Part shown: piece after piece, positions 22,101 to 37,100 of the stretch
Numbering within the stretch: position 1 is the stretch's first letter
Layout of the letters: every line of letters starts with the position of its first letter
NCBI RefSeq assembly: GCF_001039355.2
Contig: NW_019774325.1
Span: 269,139-320,256, forward strand
Reading direction: 5' to 3'
Source of the DNA: Lingula anatina
Taxonomy: Eukaryota; Brachiopoda; Lingulata; Lingulida; Lingulidae
DNA: 51,118 bases
Position numbers and translations under genes: made by a program
The notes under the pieces: model-generated
Database searches by the model: none
What the model was told of the DNA's origin: nothing
The model's input: the letters and a program-made list of their open reading frames with translations, nothing else

Positions 22101-25100
22101 TCAAGCACTGACTCGCTATTAATGAGTTATAAACATTCGAACGCATCCCTCTATAATTATACCTTGTGGCTAATACACACCTTCTAGTAAAAGTTACGTG
22201 GGTACAAGTCGCACATCTTCGAGCAACATTTCAGTACACTACAACTTGAAGACAGTTAATTGGACAGCGTTTATTCCTCAAAGCTATAACAATTTATTTC
22301 TTCTGCCCTTTGTCACGTAGCGTAAAGATGTCTTTGATTGCAGGGTCACAACAAAGCTTTTCAATTATTTTCTGTACTGAATTCAGGACACTATTCCTTT
22401 TATCTATGTATGCCGTTAAAAGAGCCTTATGGCAAGAATGCCATCAAGTTTGAAGGATTTTAGAATTTAAGCCTAGATTTCATGTATATTTGCAACGCGG
22501 TAGCCGCACGTACACGTACGTAAATCCTTTTCGTGCGGCGTCTTTGCGGAGGTAGGCGTGCGGAATCGTATAATAAAATAATATCATATTATATTAATAT
22601 TATATTATATTATAATATCATAGCAAATAATTTGGGCCCTGATTTCATAGCATGAAGTTTTATAAAGGTCCATTCCCAATGTAATTATCGTTCTACATGG
22701 ATCGATGCAACTCTGCGGGGACTCACGCTGAACACAACCAACCTCCCCACGCGTCGAATCTCGACCGGATGAATTGAGCCGAGATTTAATGATTGTGCTT
22801 CCGCAAGGACAACGCGGGGGGGGGGGGGGGGCCGTGTGAGAGGCAGAGAGACCATTACAGGATTACGCGGTCTTCCTTTCATGTAGGTCTGCCATATTTA
22901 GGTCGCGGCCTAGCTAGCACTCGGCTCTTCTCGACCTGAATGGGGCCATACTAGTGGCTTGGAAATTTGTTAATCTGATTGCATTCAGCGACAGTCCCCT
23001 CGGAGTTGAATAGATATACATGTACGTAGAACGATACTCTCATTGGGAATGGGCCCTAAAACGGCTTCTACTTAGCCATTGAGCTGATCAACTTAAAATT
23101 GTGTAGCAGTAGGCCTACGTGCGTTGACAATGGCAATGCAACATTGGTCAAAAAAGGTTGTCCCACCTCCAGTATCATGCACTTTTTTTATAAATGGTCG
23201 CATCACAGGTGAAAATTATTATAAATACTAGTAGTGATTTTCATTCCAGATACCATAACTGATTAGTGAAACAGAAAAGACAAAGTAGCGGTGAAGATAT
23301 CAATAGTTCATACCATTTATTCACATTCATTACATGTATACCCCCTCAAATCCGAGTTTCAATGTGATTTTCACATAAGTAAAGAAATGTCCATTCAATT
23401 GAAAAGACACCACCAAATGTAACCAAATTTGCACACATTTAGCATTAAGGTGTGCTTGTTAAAGGCCACGTGTCTTATAGCGTGTGTGTCAACCGCGTAC
23501 TGTAATTATCTCCTGCAGGCGACGCGGCCTGCTTTCAAACGATATTATCCTGCACATACCTTCCAAAAAGGATTCTGCAACATGTCTACGGGCCCTAATT
23601 TGACAATCGAAGGCATACAAGAAAAAATTCCTTGATTCTTCAGCAAAACCAACTTGTTCATACTGTTGGTTGGCCAAGTTCTGGCAGTGCTGGGGTTACT
23701 GAACCTAACATTACCAACTGATACCTCACTCCATCTGCAAGAAGGGGCTTCGGGGGTGATCCAGGCTTCATCATGACAGCACACTTGCACACAGTTCTCG
23801 TCTGGTGAGTGATTTGTTGCAGAAACCCAATGTTCTGAGGTTCGAGAAACCATCTTTGGGTCCTGATAATAAACCTACTGAGCACCCGTGGCATGAATTG
23901 AAGTGTGCAATCCAGAGAAGAAACAAACTCCAAGTAGTCCGGACCAATTCCGCCAAGCTTTTTAGGAAACATGGAACAATATCCCACGTAATTACTGGCA
24001 GCGCCGAGAATTAATTACAGCTTTGGAAGTAACTGGCTCGCGCTGCCCGTAAATACGCCGTGGGGTATTCCGGGCACAGACCGTGATCACAAGATACCGA
24101 AAACAGATTTTTAGATCTTTAGAAAATAGATTTTTCATGTGAACGCAGCCTTAGACGACTTTTCGAAAATAGCCGAGAAGGATTGGTCTATCTTTAATGG
24201 GTACGCGCCGCAAAAAAATCTGCATGTGAGCTGTTGACATTGTCGATGGATGACAAAGTAATTTCTTTGAGCAGCAGCTTCTCTCATGACAAGTAATGAA
24301 AAACATAATGGCGATGTAGGAGGCAATACACGTCGGTTGGCATGCATTTCTTTATGACACTTCTCAAAATAGCCAAGCTCTGACAGGCAAAACTCGTAAA
24401 CACAATTAACGTCCGTGGGAGTCTCAGAAAAGAAAGGTTTTGAGTTGCACGGGTTATTCTTATTTTATTTGTATTGCACAATTGTATTCTTGGCCAATTA
24501 TTTCTGCCTGCCCGTTTGCTTTCCTGCCACTCCAGACACCTGCATGCGTGAGTGTGTGCGCGCGTGCATGCCTCTTCGTCCGCGCGTCTGTCCTTCTTTA
24601 TCTCTCTGTACTTGTTCACCTGTGTGTCCACCTGTCTCCCTCCCACCTGTGCGGTGGCGTAGGTGTGTGTGTGCATTTGTATGTTTTGTTAGATGTACAT
24701 ATTAAGGCACGCTATTCACGCAAAAGATTATTCTTGCTGGTTCTACATGTATTTCAACTAGCATGTTTTACATGTATGTTTTGATATTTTGGTGAGGGGA
24801 CTTGTGAAGAAAGGAAATACAGTCCACACCAGGGGCGGATTTAAGGCGTCTTCTGGGTCTTCCAGAAGACGGTCAGATTTTCAAGTTTACATTGACGGGT
24901 GTCTAATATTTCCTGTCGGAAGACCGTCAAAAATAAAGAACGGATCAACAAAGATAATTTGGAAGACTGTCAGATAAAGTCTCTGAAATCGCTCCTGCAC
25001 ACCACCCAAGTGTTGTATTAACCAGGTATGGTTAGCACTTCACACCCAGACTGCCCATGAAGGCCATTGACACAAACATGTAGCTTTTACGCTATACTGC

Positions 25101-28100
25101 AGCCCGTAGCCAGCAATTTCAGAGGGGGTGTTCGTTTTCTGAAAAAGTGGACCTTTTACCATAAAATCCTCAAGTACATAGGTCAAATTTTACCCAGAGT
25201 GGACCTTTTCCTAGCAAAAAGGGTGGTTCTTTCGAACCCCCCGAACCCCCCCTGGCTACGGGCCTGCTGCTGCAAGGACATGACATGTGTACCTTAGCTC
25301 CGGGAATACCAAATGCTTTCAAGCATTGGTTTGGACAGTTTAAGACCCCATTCCGGTATCTAGATCGATCTAGCAAGATTGGTCTGTCTCCGAGGGGATT
25401 CTTGCTAAACTGTACTGATGTTGCTGATGTCTGGCACGCCTACTGAAGCTGTTAGGGGGTAATTGACTATCGTTTAGCACATTCAGTGGGCGTGTCAGGC
25501 ATCAATCTAAGGATTCCATGAAAGCAACATTATATATATATCCAATACAAGCTGTTGATCAAAGGATTGCACGAACTACATACCTATCAACGGACTCTTG
25601 CTTTAACAGAGGCTTGTAGCCATCTCAGAAAAGAACGGTAAACAGTTTGTTCAAAAAGGCTTATAGTACTAGTGATTGCCACCACGATTTTCATCAGCCC
25701 CAACTTTGATAAGTGGAAAGAAAATCGCTGTAGGATCGAAACAGAACAGTACTGCAGTAAGGTTAGTACATACAGCTGATCTTATCCCCATATCTTTTTT
25801 TTTTTTTTCTTTTTCACATTTTATCATTTGGTTTTGCACTGGAATGGATATTGATTATGACAACATATGACAAAAATGGTATTTCTGTGGTGTGCTTTAA
25901 GTCCACTGTCATTAAAACAGAATGCTTTACATATGTATGTTGCCTTGTGCATGTGTAACCACTACTCGGCTTTATACCCAATTCTACATGTGTATTTGTC
26001 CCCTTGGGAAAGAAACCGACTTAGAAAAAGATACACAACAGAAACCGCGAGGCCTATAATGCTCTTTAACAACAAGCAACTATATGTAGGCTATAAACTG
26101 TCTAACTTTAGACATCTAATTATATTGGTCGTGTGAGGTACGTTTTACAAAATCTGTAATTATAAAGTTATTTATTTTATCCTTTTGTAAGAAAATAAAA
26201 CCCTTTAATTGCGTGGATATACCGGTTTGTATCCTCAGCGGATTCATTTAGCCGACTAATGGAATTAAGTCAACCACTTTTAAATGGGCTTGACGTTCTT
26301 AGAACGACTAAAAACGGGCTCCGCTAAGCTGACCTCAACTAACAAGCTATCTGAGTTTAATAGGCTTATGGAAGCATACTTTTTTGAGAATCGGTTTCGA
26401 CAAAAGGATCTTTGATACTGCGAGGCACGATTCCTTTAATACTCGACCCATTATACACGGTAATGCATAGGGGGAACGCAAGTCTTTTCGTTAATTCAAA
26501 GCCCGGCTTATCCCACGCTTCCTCTGGCAGTCTTTGAAAGCGACTCCGAACGCTAATCTTCCCCATCGACGTGCGGTTAAATGTTACTGAAATTAGATTA
26601 ATTTGCGGTTACGTGAAGCTTCCGCTTCAATATCATGAAAAGCGGAACCCTGGTCTACGGTACTGTCTCTGAAGACAATGCAGGTCTCTGGAAATTCAAT
26701 TATGGATATGATTATTTTGTGCAGCAATATTAGCCAATGGAAAGCGTGCTCAAATTCTGTGTAGGCCTCCATGGTCTTTTGAAATGCAATAAATGGTTTC
26801 TTGTTACAACAAAGTTAGTAATAATGCTTCATGAAAACTGGAAATCCATGATAATTGCAGGATGTTTGTGTGTCTGGAGACAAGGCGTGACTTTTGAATT
26901 ATAATCCACATTTCGTGCTGCAAATTAATTAAGACAAAACGCATAGCTCGCTTTATGTTGGTTTCTACTTGCATGTGTAGATACGTCAGAAGAGACAGTA
27001 TCAATATTTTGGATTGAAACATTCTAGCTATCATTGATTTTTTTTTCTAGCGTTTTCCTTGCATTTTGGGTATACTTGACGAGCTTCATTTTTTCGAGTT
27101 CCAAACCCTAAATTCTGTCAAACGTGGACGTAGCAAGTAAAGGATAACTTATGTTGCTTGCATGTCCATTGAGCTCATCAATCAATTTTTGTATGGTTTA
27201 GTGATACTCATTTAGGATGTAAAGCAAATCCGACGTTTACTGAAAACTGAAAATATTAAGACAAAACACCAGGATCTTTCAAAGCCTTCCTTCCCCTTAG
27301 AATTATTTATCTCTTGTGTCATTAACCCTTATCTAGTTGAAGGGAAGTCTTGGGTCACAGAACGAAACTATGCCTTGTGGAGGTTATCGTGGGCAGATAG
27401 CAAATCGCACTCAATAATGCCATGGAGCCTTCAAGGTATACCCGGTGTAACGAAACTGAGGGTCAGTGTAACAGAAAGTCCGCCCTCCGTATAGTTATAA
27501 TGGTTAGGGTTAGCATCACCTAAGTGGGTCAAAATCTAGGGCGAAGCTTGCCTCTACAAATGAATGTGAAGCGGACTCCAGGGCCGTAGCCTGAGCAAAA
27601 TGCCAGGGGGGGGGGGCAGTAAGCGGACACGAGGGGGCGAAGCCCCCTAGGGGGGAGGGGGTGCCCCCCTCCCACGGTGTGGAAAATTTTTAAAAACTGT
27701 ATGTATAATACTGCATTCTGGTGCATTTTAAATGTTATTTATTNNNNNNNNNNNNNNNNNNNNNNNNNNNNNNNNNNNNNNNNNNNNNNNNNNNNNNNNN
27801 NNNNNNNNNNNNNNNNNNNNNNNNNNNNNNNNNNNNNNNNNNNNNNNNNNNNNNNNNNNNNNNNNNNNNNNNNNNNNNNNNNNNNNNNNNNNNNNNNNNN
27901 NNNNNNNNNNNNNNNNNNNNNNNNNNNNNNNNNNNNNNNNNNNNNNNNNNNNNNNNNNNNNNNNNNNNNNNNNNNNNNNNNNNNNNNNNNNNNNNNNNNN
28001 NNNNNNNNNNNNNNNNNNNNNNNNNNNNNNNNNNNNNNNNNNNNNNNNNNNNNNNNNNNNNNNNNNNNNNNNNNNNNNNNNNNNNNNNNNNNNNNNNNNN

Positions 28101-31100
28101 NNNNNNNNNNNNNNNNNNNNNNNNNNNNNNNNNNNNNNNNNNNNNNNNNNNNNNNNNNNNNNNNNNNNNNNNNNNNNNNNNNNNNNNNNNNNNNNNNNNN
28201 NNNNNNNNNNNNNNNNNNNNNNNNNNNNNNNNNNNNNNNNNNNNNNNNNNNNNNNNNNNNNNNNNNNNNNNNNNNNNNNNNNNNNNNNNNNNNNNNNNNN
28301 NNNNNNNNNNNNNNNNNNNNNNNNNNNNNNNNNNNNNNNNNNNNNNNNNNNNNNNNNNNNNNNNNNNNNNNNNNNNNNNNNNNNNNNNNNNNNNNNNNNN
28401 NNNNNNNNNNNNNNNNNNNNNNNNNNNNNNNNNNNNNNNNNNNNNNNNNNNNNNNNNNNNNNNNNNNNNNNNNNNNNNNNNNNNNNNNNNNNNNNNNNNN
28501 NNNNNNNNNNNNNNNNNNNNNNNNNNNNNNNNNNNNNNNNNNNNNNNNNNNNNNNNNNNNNNNNNNNNNNNNNNNNNNNNNNNNNNNNNNNNNNNNNNNN
28601 NNNNNNNNNNNNNNNNNNNNNNNNNNNNNNNNNNNNNNNNNNNNNNNNNNNNNNNNNNNNNNNNNNNNNNNNNNNNNNNNNNNNNNNNNNNNNNNNNNNN
28701 NNNNNNNNNNNNNNNTTTTTTTTTTTTTTTGAAAAACCAATGAATATTTGTTTTATCTAGTAAAGGTCACTGAAAATGGGTGGGTTGCTTATTTTGTCGA
28801 AATAAACGTCGCATTTACTAATTTGAGATATGTATTTTGAAATATGAAAGACATGCACAACAAAAGTGACGTCTAAATCATTTTTCTAATCTAATCACGA
28901 TATAATTACACAAGTTGACAGAAAAAAAATGGATCCCTCTGGAAACAATTAACAAAAGCTTTCAACCAAAATAATTTTGTTCTACTTGCAATGGGATATG
29001 TTGTGTTAGTTTCCATGGGAACCTTCCAAGCTATCACGCCACGTTTGGAGCACGTGTTTGCCACGAGGCAACAGCTTGGCAACGTGGTAAAAGCATCGTG
29101 GTTGACATATGGGCGGGTCCCAGTGTACGTCTCACTGCATATGTGTCTTGATGGTAATGTGACGAAGTAGTTGGCATTATCTTCTGCTGTTACGCGAGGT
29201 AGCACATACAACGCTTTTACCGTATATCCTTTCATGTTATTTATTAACTACTTTCTAGTTGGTTCCCGCGCCACTTTCTTTCCAGTTCTATCTCTACCTC
29301 ATGCAATCTCTAGCAGCCTTCCCTTCGTTTACGTTACACGCAGTTGTATAAGCATCATAAGAGCATGTTAATCAACTCAGTTACTCTACAAAACACTCCC
29401 CGCTCCTTATACAACCATGGTTATCAATACATCACCTAACATTATGGTTGTATATAAGACATAACAAAGTTAAAAGATAAATGTTGGCTCCGTGGACAAA
29501 TTTCAAAAGTCACGTTGAGCTCCATGCCTTCCTGCAAATCCCATAAGGAAAACCTCAGGTAATCAATTTAAAAATGAAATAAAAGCTCTTCCTCTCAGAG
29601 GTATGGTAATTATTTAACCATATGCGAATCTTCTTACCAAAGATAAACTGCTTAGTACGCTCATTTAACTCCCGAAGGGATGTACGGGTTTAAGGATTTT
29701 ATTTCTGTGAAAGGAAATCGTGAGATGCAGGTTTCTAAATGAAAGTTGTCATGTCCAAATGCTGGATAGAACACGGACTCCTATGTAAGGAACCACGGTA
29801 TTCAAGTTTGAAACACATAAAATGTTACGGTTAAAGTCATGCTAATTAATCTCCGGCACCATCGGTTTATTGCATACAGAAGCTGATATGCATATATTTC
29901 AAACCTATTGCGCGCTTTGACTCGTTGATACACGTGGTAGATGTTTATAAACAACAATACAATATACATATTGTGTTGTTATATCCATTATGGCGGACCC
30001 TGGGAGAGTGAGCAATGCCCCCCCCCCCCCCAATCAATTTACTTCCTCCTAAAACTAGTTTTCAAGCAAAACGAGACAAAATTAAGCATCCCTGGACTGC
30101 TTTCCTCATGCTCTGCTCAGCAACCTCCCAAAAGAATATAATAATTATAATTAATCCTGACCTGCCAGTGTTTACGGTAATAAGTGTGCTAAGATATACA
30201 GTATTACGTAGATATAGAGGTAAAATCGGCAGAATATTCAATATGATAAAATTGTTATGAGATATATAGGAAAAACAACCGACGTGAACAGGTGGATATA
30301 CCTACATGTATGTGTATCCCATGCCCCCCCCCCCCCCCCATCTGAATATCTTTTTAAATCTCCACACATATCTCCACGTGTCTTCCACGATGTCAAACAC
30401 ACATCCCGTCCACGTGACTTCCGGTGCCTTCCTTTGGGACAGCCGCCATGTTTGATACGAAACCTCCCAGCAGATTAATCCAACCCAGGCAAATGGAGGA
30501 AACTGTGTGTGTCCTCACTAATAACAATATTAAGAACCATTTATGCCAAAAATATCTCCATTTCTCATTTCTGTAGTCAAACTATGGATCATTCTTGGTA
30601 AACACTCCGGGAAAATTGATGTACGGTAGTCAACTTAATACACCGGAGACTTCTTCAAAGCAATGGCCGGCGGCTAGTTAGCGACCGAGGACACAGGCTG
30701 TCCGCCCTCGATATTTGAATTCTCGGTAATCTTGCTTTGCAATGAGCGTCTGTTATCGTATGTAACGTTGCGGCTGATCAAAATTCCAGGAAAAGCTCTT
30801 GATGCACGTATTAGCACTAGTGTACTGTCATCAACCCAGAGGATTGTTTTAATTCAGAAGAACGCTGCTTAATCACAAAAGCAAGTGACGGTTAAACGAT
30901 GTAGGCTTCACTTCGATAACAAAGTAATAAAGCAAAAAAATATACTATTTGGCTTGTGCCAAATGATGCAATTTAAACAAAAAAACAAACGTCACATGTT
31001 AAATAATACTGCCGTAATATGATTATTCTGTAAAAGTCGTAAAACCGAATAGAACAGTTAGTGTAACGGCGTCCCGCGTGTATTTAATCAATCAGTGACC

Positions 31101-34100
31101 TTTACTGCATCAGAAATTGTAATCTAAGTATTGTAAACAAGCAATCATTGTTGACAACTTGTTATTGCTTTACACAACCAGGGATGAAAAGGAAAAACGG
31201 ACCATGTAACAACAAGTGTGGTAGAGAGAGAGAGATAACAATTGCAACATCGCCTAAGAATTCACAAACTAAGCAATGAAAACAATTCATGGAAGCGAAA
31301 CAAAAACAAATGAAATTGAACAACACGGGAAGCTTATTACATTAGACACCTCAAAGAAAATGCTTGTCTCTGCCTGAAAAACAATCCTCAATTTCAACTC
31401 CCAAATGCACGACATTTGGTCCATTTCTCTCCGAGTAATTCTGTATTCCGCATAAAAAAGCTTCGTTGAATACCATTAAACCAAAGTATCTACCGAATAT
31501 CACCCAACTCGTTGATAATTCTGGATTTAATTTCAAAACACTACGTGAAACAATTACTTTCAGTGGAATCTGTGGCTTGAAAACATATTCCCTTTCATCA
31601 AGTTATAAAAATGTCAGTAACAACAACCAACAGACAATCCGGCTGACATTATCGGCAGAGTCCCATGGCTTTTTTTATAATGGAACTGATCGCTATGTTT
31701 ACGTGTTTCATGAATCCCCGAGCTTTGAACAGCTCAGAAAACAGAACAACAATGTATACTTAAGATATCCGAAGCATTTATTATGGTTCAGATAACATGT
31801 ATGATGTTTGCTTGATATTTTGATCCAAGAAATTGTGAGTTTTAATCTCTCAAAACCAATGGATGAAATGTTGATCGGACAAATGCCTTGGTTAGCGAGC
31901 TCCCCATTGGTGTACGTAAAACCTTAATTACCCGATCTAATATAATACAAAATGTTAAGACACGATAAACAGGAGATGGATCGTTAAAGACAATTTTTGA
32001 CATGGACACTTGCAGGATTTCACGGTGACAATTAACGTGAAACACGTTTATTGTATTCAGGTTTCTATTAAACATGAATATTCTAGGCATTGGCGTATGT
32101 GAACAATTTTCATACGTGCGAACAAAACGCAATTGGCTATAAAGCAAAGACAAGGCTTCTGTATCAAAGCAGACACCAGGTACACGGTCCACACTGAATA
32201 ATTATATCCTTACTCAATGCATATATATTCGTGCAACTGTCATGTACATAAACCTTATTTTAAAAGTATCTTTATAGGAAGAATAATGGGATATCGCTCG
32301 CATCTACATACATGTACATGTATGTACCAGTAAGTATACGGACAAATTCACTGTTATGACCATATGTTATCAAAAGCATTGCGCCTTTGCAACATGATCA
32401 ATGCACTGAGGAATATCTCCGTCCACAGTGTAGAAACTGGGACGACGGAATCAACGTGTTTGTCTGTCAACCTTTTAAAAGCCGAAGATGTGAAGAGGTA
32501 ATTTCCGTCTCGGCGTTAGCTTTGACGCATTTCCTGCCAGATGACAGTGAGCACAATTGTAAGATTTCAATGGTTTCCGCGTTGGATGGATTAGTCAACA
32601 AAATGTTGCGTGCACTTGGAAAAAAACCCGACCCTCAGCTGGGTGTGGTGGAACACTCGGGCGCCAATGACGTCAGTGTGATAGAGGGCTCTTACTTGAA
32701 ATCTCCAGGAGAGGCCAAATAGGAAACTGGGACGCGGTGATGCACGCAAAGATATCGTAAACTTAATTCGCTGGTCGAATATTGAATGTTTGGCGTGCCC
32801 TGAGCCTCCCATTTGCATATTCTGGACGAAGGAGACAACGAGTGGATAAGAAATTAACTTTACACGCACTGGTCTAAGGTATTACAACAACAGAGTTGTG
32901 CAACTTGGCATAAACCTATTCGTTCTTTTCTGCCTCAAAATAAAAGTAATTTGGTTATGTCATAAGAAGTCCTGTTTAAATGAATTTTCACAAGACAGTG
33001 TATTGGCTACCCCTTATTAAAAGCAATTTTGATGACAGCGATCATCGCGTCATCTTCAAAGAACGCACCTGGTCCCCGGTACCGCGAACCATGGTTCTGA
33101 CATCAAGGCCGGAGATGGTTTCCAACCCAGGTCTACAGGATGACATATTATACCGGGAAACAAGAAATGAAGTTTCCAGGGTTCTATGACGGTTATTTCA
33201 TTATCAACCTCGACTAAATATAGCAAATTCCATTTACGTGATTTCGACGGATGACGCATGCGGCTGTTAATTACCAAGGATAATTAGACTCACTTTACAG
33301 TATATTATCGGAATGATAATTGGTATATGCAGATACATTACCCAAATTATTGAACAATTTCTTAAAACAACGCCACTTATAAAGAAAAGCACCCTAATGA
33401 TGCAGTTGGACGTCTCGCTGGTTAATTTGAGAAATTCTAGACACCACAAATCCCGTTGTCAAACGATAGTCGTTTCTAACGACAGTTTCAGTTTGTTTTT
33501 CTTTTTTTTAATAAGTGCTATCATACTTTGAGTGCTAGTGTATCAGTATCATTCTCTGCCTAGGAGGGGTGGAGCCTCCCCGCCCTCTTCTGCTGGAAAC
33601 AATTTGCGTGTACAACACGCGGACGGAAAGGGGTGGAGTCTATCTGCTTATCGCTGTATGTCTCAATAATACACTGTTTTTGGCACATGGATTTTATTGG
33701 TGTTGTTTAAGAACCTGTTCCTAATAATTTAAACACGTGTTTCCTCAATCCTAAAGGCTCAGTTTTTACAATGCATTTGACGTTGCAGGAAACATTGGGT
33801 GTGTTCTGCCGTTTTTTTTTTTTACTGGTTTTGTGCATTATTCTCGGAAATTTTTCTTCCATCAAAGTCTGAACTTTTAACGAAGGTTATAGTTTCTGGC
33901 CATGACAGCCGAATCCGATAAAAATACATTTGTAGCAATCTTATTCCACTTGTGGTTACGCGAATAAAGCAACTACATTAAATGTGTATTTTTGCGAATC
34001 ATGTGCATCGAATTTTGTTACAGACGACTGCAGCTATACGTGCTATCTTACATGGATTCTAAGCCCTGTAACCCCCCCCCTCTCTCTCTCTCTGTCTCTC

Positions 34101-37100
34101 TCTCTCTCTCTCTAATATATCTAGACGTATCTTCCTTATTTCTATTCCATTTTTATCTTCGAGGCAATAAGTAGAAGTGGGGAGGAGTCATCTCAATCTG
34201 ACATTTCCCCAGAAATGGACCGAATAACTACATCATAAGCCATAATATTATGTGGAAGATTCGCTTGCGATGAATCGAACCATTTTAACTGGCGTGGAGT
34301 TCATGATGGAAATTGGAAAGGGTGCGTCTGACAAGTCTAGAACTGTGTCTTTGTTTCTTTCTCTCGGTGTGCAAACTAGTATACACGTTATCTAATGATC
34401 ATCTCCCACAGCAATTAAGTACATCCCGCACGAAAAGTAGCAAGTAGCATTAACGCAGTAGTGGTGTGGAGCATATTTGCAGGAGAAACGCAGTGTAGCC
34501 TACTGCAATTCTACTCCAAAAAGTACATAGGTTTGTACAGAGAGGAGCATTAATGCAGTAGATTAGCAGCATGATAGAAACATGTTTCATATATGCTAAT
34601 AAGCTCCCAACTCGAAGCAAATTTGAGGCATATGTGTTTGCAGTATGATTGCAGTACTTAGTCTACAGCTCTGGAGTATCTACTGCGTTTTCGTGCGGGA
34701 TGCAATGGCCTTAATACACTGCAGATCTTACCTAACCTGTCTTAAATAACTGACTGTTGCATCACGTTTTGTTTTCATGCACGTGAACTCTGGATATTTT
34801 TTCCATAGATAATGAGTCTCATATTTGAACTGCTTGCACTTTAATAATAAGAATTGGACGAAAATGTTGTGCTGAGTGCGCCAAGGTGAAAAATGCTGAT
34901 TGTCATTTTTGAACCACAACTTTGAAGCGTGTCAGCGAGGCAGTAAAACCCAAAGAGCCACGATACCAACCCAGAATTGATTTAAGCCTTTTAAATAAGC
35001 TATTGAGAGTTGATTCAGGATATTGTCACCAAAACTCCTTACTTGCTGCCTTACATACATTATTTTGGGTAATAGATAAATCTCCAGTGTTCAGTGACTA
35101 AATTAATTGACATTTACACATTTCATCTTACGGGTGACGCCAAAAATCGCAAAAACTGAAAAAGCGGTTTCTCATAATTCTCCTTTACCTGACCACCCAC
35201 GATGACCGTTCTAATGCCAATTTAATGACACTATTTAGTACCCCCAAACCCTGCCAGCGATTTTTCTTAAACGCCTTAGTTCAGATTCTATCGTTGATAA
35301 AGCAAAACTATGCCTTTGTTTAATAAAAATCTGTAATTAGGGGATCATAACTCCACAACAAAAGTATTTAAACCAAAATGAGGCACGGGATTGTAGCACA
35401 TACATTCGCAGTCAACTCTGCCAATTTTGTGATAAAATCTTGTTCAGGGAAGTTACGATTACTTTCTCACCTCAGAATAGAAAGGTGTTAAACTGACGAT
35501 GAAAGCTTTGAGTTGCCAATGCTGATACATTGCAATAGGAAATATACCTGGGGTAAAAGCCGATATTTTATATTTTCGAGGAGATTTTTGTTGCTTTAAA
35601 TCAGCACAAAGATAGATGCATTATTGAATAATTTGGTGCAGGAAAATCCTCATTTTCTGTATCTGGATGGTAATAAAGGGTATATAATACCCTTAAATAG
35701 ATGGCTAATCTCTGTACTGTGACCCTGTGGTGAAATCTTAAGGATGATTACATGGCTGGCAATTGTTAGCATTACTACTTAGGCACTGTCACTTACGAAG
35801 TCCCTGACCTCTACCAGGACCACAGTTTGATTTTTCACGAGATATTCACAGATACATCCTTAGATAAATATAAACAGTCATTTGATTCTCTGCCACCCTG
35901 TGATGAAAGCTATGATAATTGCATGACTGGTTGTTATTTGCATGACTGCTCAGGCACTGCCACTTAACAGACCCTAAGCCAAGTCCCTTTGACAGCAACC
36001 AAAACGGTTAATTGCTCATCTGTAACAATAAAAACAGCCCCTTATGAAAAGCTTGTTACTTCAGGGTGCTACTGTACTTAAAACCACGTGGCTTTTTTCA
36101 GCAGACAGACAAGACAAGACAGGTTGTGTAACGAGTGTTAATTACATCAGCGTGAACCCCATGCTCACACTGAGCTCCTGCAGAGCGGGTACAATGCCAT
36201 CAGCACGCGTGCGGATTTATTGCTTCCATCTGGCCCAAAGTTAGAGGTTCGCCTTAGCAAAAATATCCTTACATTAATTACTGCGGTACTGGTAGGGGGT
36301 TCCGTTATGTAATAATCATCTCCGACAATAATTAAGTACTGACCTTTATTCACTGAAGATATTTCATAAGCTGCCTAAAATAAATGACAAAATCCCGTTT
36401 AGTTATCAAACACGTAAACTCGGAAGGTCTTTCCAGATATAATAAGGGGTATTCCAATTGTATAAATATATAATAGAACCTTTTCTTTATACACTACTCT
36501 CTTTTTCCCTTGATATGATTTCGAATATATCAATTTACGACCTTCTTGGTGCGTTCAGAATGTGGACATGCAATTAGCTATTTATGGCGTCCGGTTGCAC
36601 CAGTACATCGTAATTATTATCAATAAAAACAATCATTGCCATAACAGTGACGTAACCATGACATACCGTGATGTTACCATGACCTTACCATGACGTGATT
36701 ATATCAATACGAGTCAATTACGACATTACGGAAACAATTTTTGATTATCAATCAAGTTACCGAAGCAAAATGAATTGCAATTCATGTTCTAAGTTTTGAT
36801 AGATGTATTGGCTCCTTGATTATCCATTTTTATGTAAAACAAGTCTCTGATTTTTCTTAATACATGTAAAAGATATGATAAGATAAATATAAGGTAAATA
36901 ACTGAAGTACTCACGATCTCCGTCCATTGCTTCCATAGCGTCCTTGAGTTCAAAATATGTTGGTCGTTCGCCGAGCGATCTGAGAACTTCTCCCAATTCT
37001 TCCGTGGTAATCATCCCATTTCCGTCCTTGTCAAACACATTGAATGCCTCTTCAAATTCTATTAGTGTATAGCAGAAAAGATTTTTTTTTAATCCAGAAA

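Larger units (their letters stand above)
17648..36914 (-). other. intron 2 of the calmodulin-like gene (cassette A to exon 3)
   Basis: About 19.3 kb. No second gene could be supported inside it. Contents: a (CA)n run (20774-20801), elements T, P, V, S and R, a Tc1-like remnant (23769-23970), an assembly gap, a terminal-repeat element (34422-34702) and the start of duplication copy A. Open stretches here (for example 31466-31795 and 32387-32722) resemble no family I know and have no splice or frame support. Confidence 0.7.

Noticed and set aside
24284-24784. Overlapping long frames with Cys- or His-rich translations
   Set aside because: They come from a tgtgtgcg-type low-complexity stretch, which gives open frames on both strands.
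27677-28760. Frames of over 300 codons
   Set aside because: They span the run of N.
31466-31795. 109-codon plus-strand frame
   Set aside because: No recognisable domain or exon context; lies inside a large intron.
32387-32722. 111-codon plus-strand frame
   Set aside because: No family recognised, no splice or promoter support, and the opposite strand is also open; best left uncalled.
36165-36353. Minus-strand frame matched at 45112-45366 in copy B
   Set aside because: Amino acid changes are frequent and there are no recognisable motifs or splice context; shared presence follows from the duplication.
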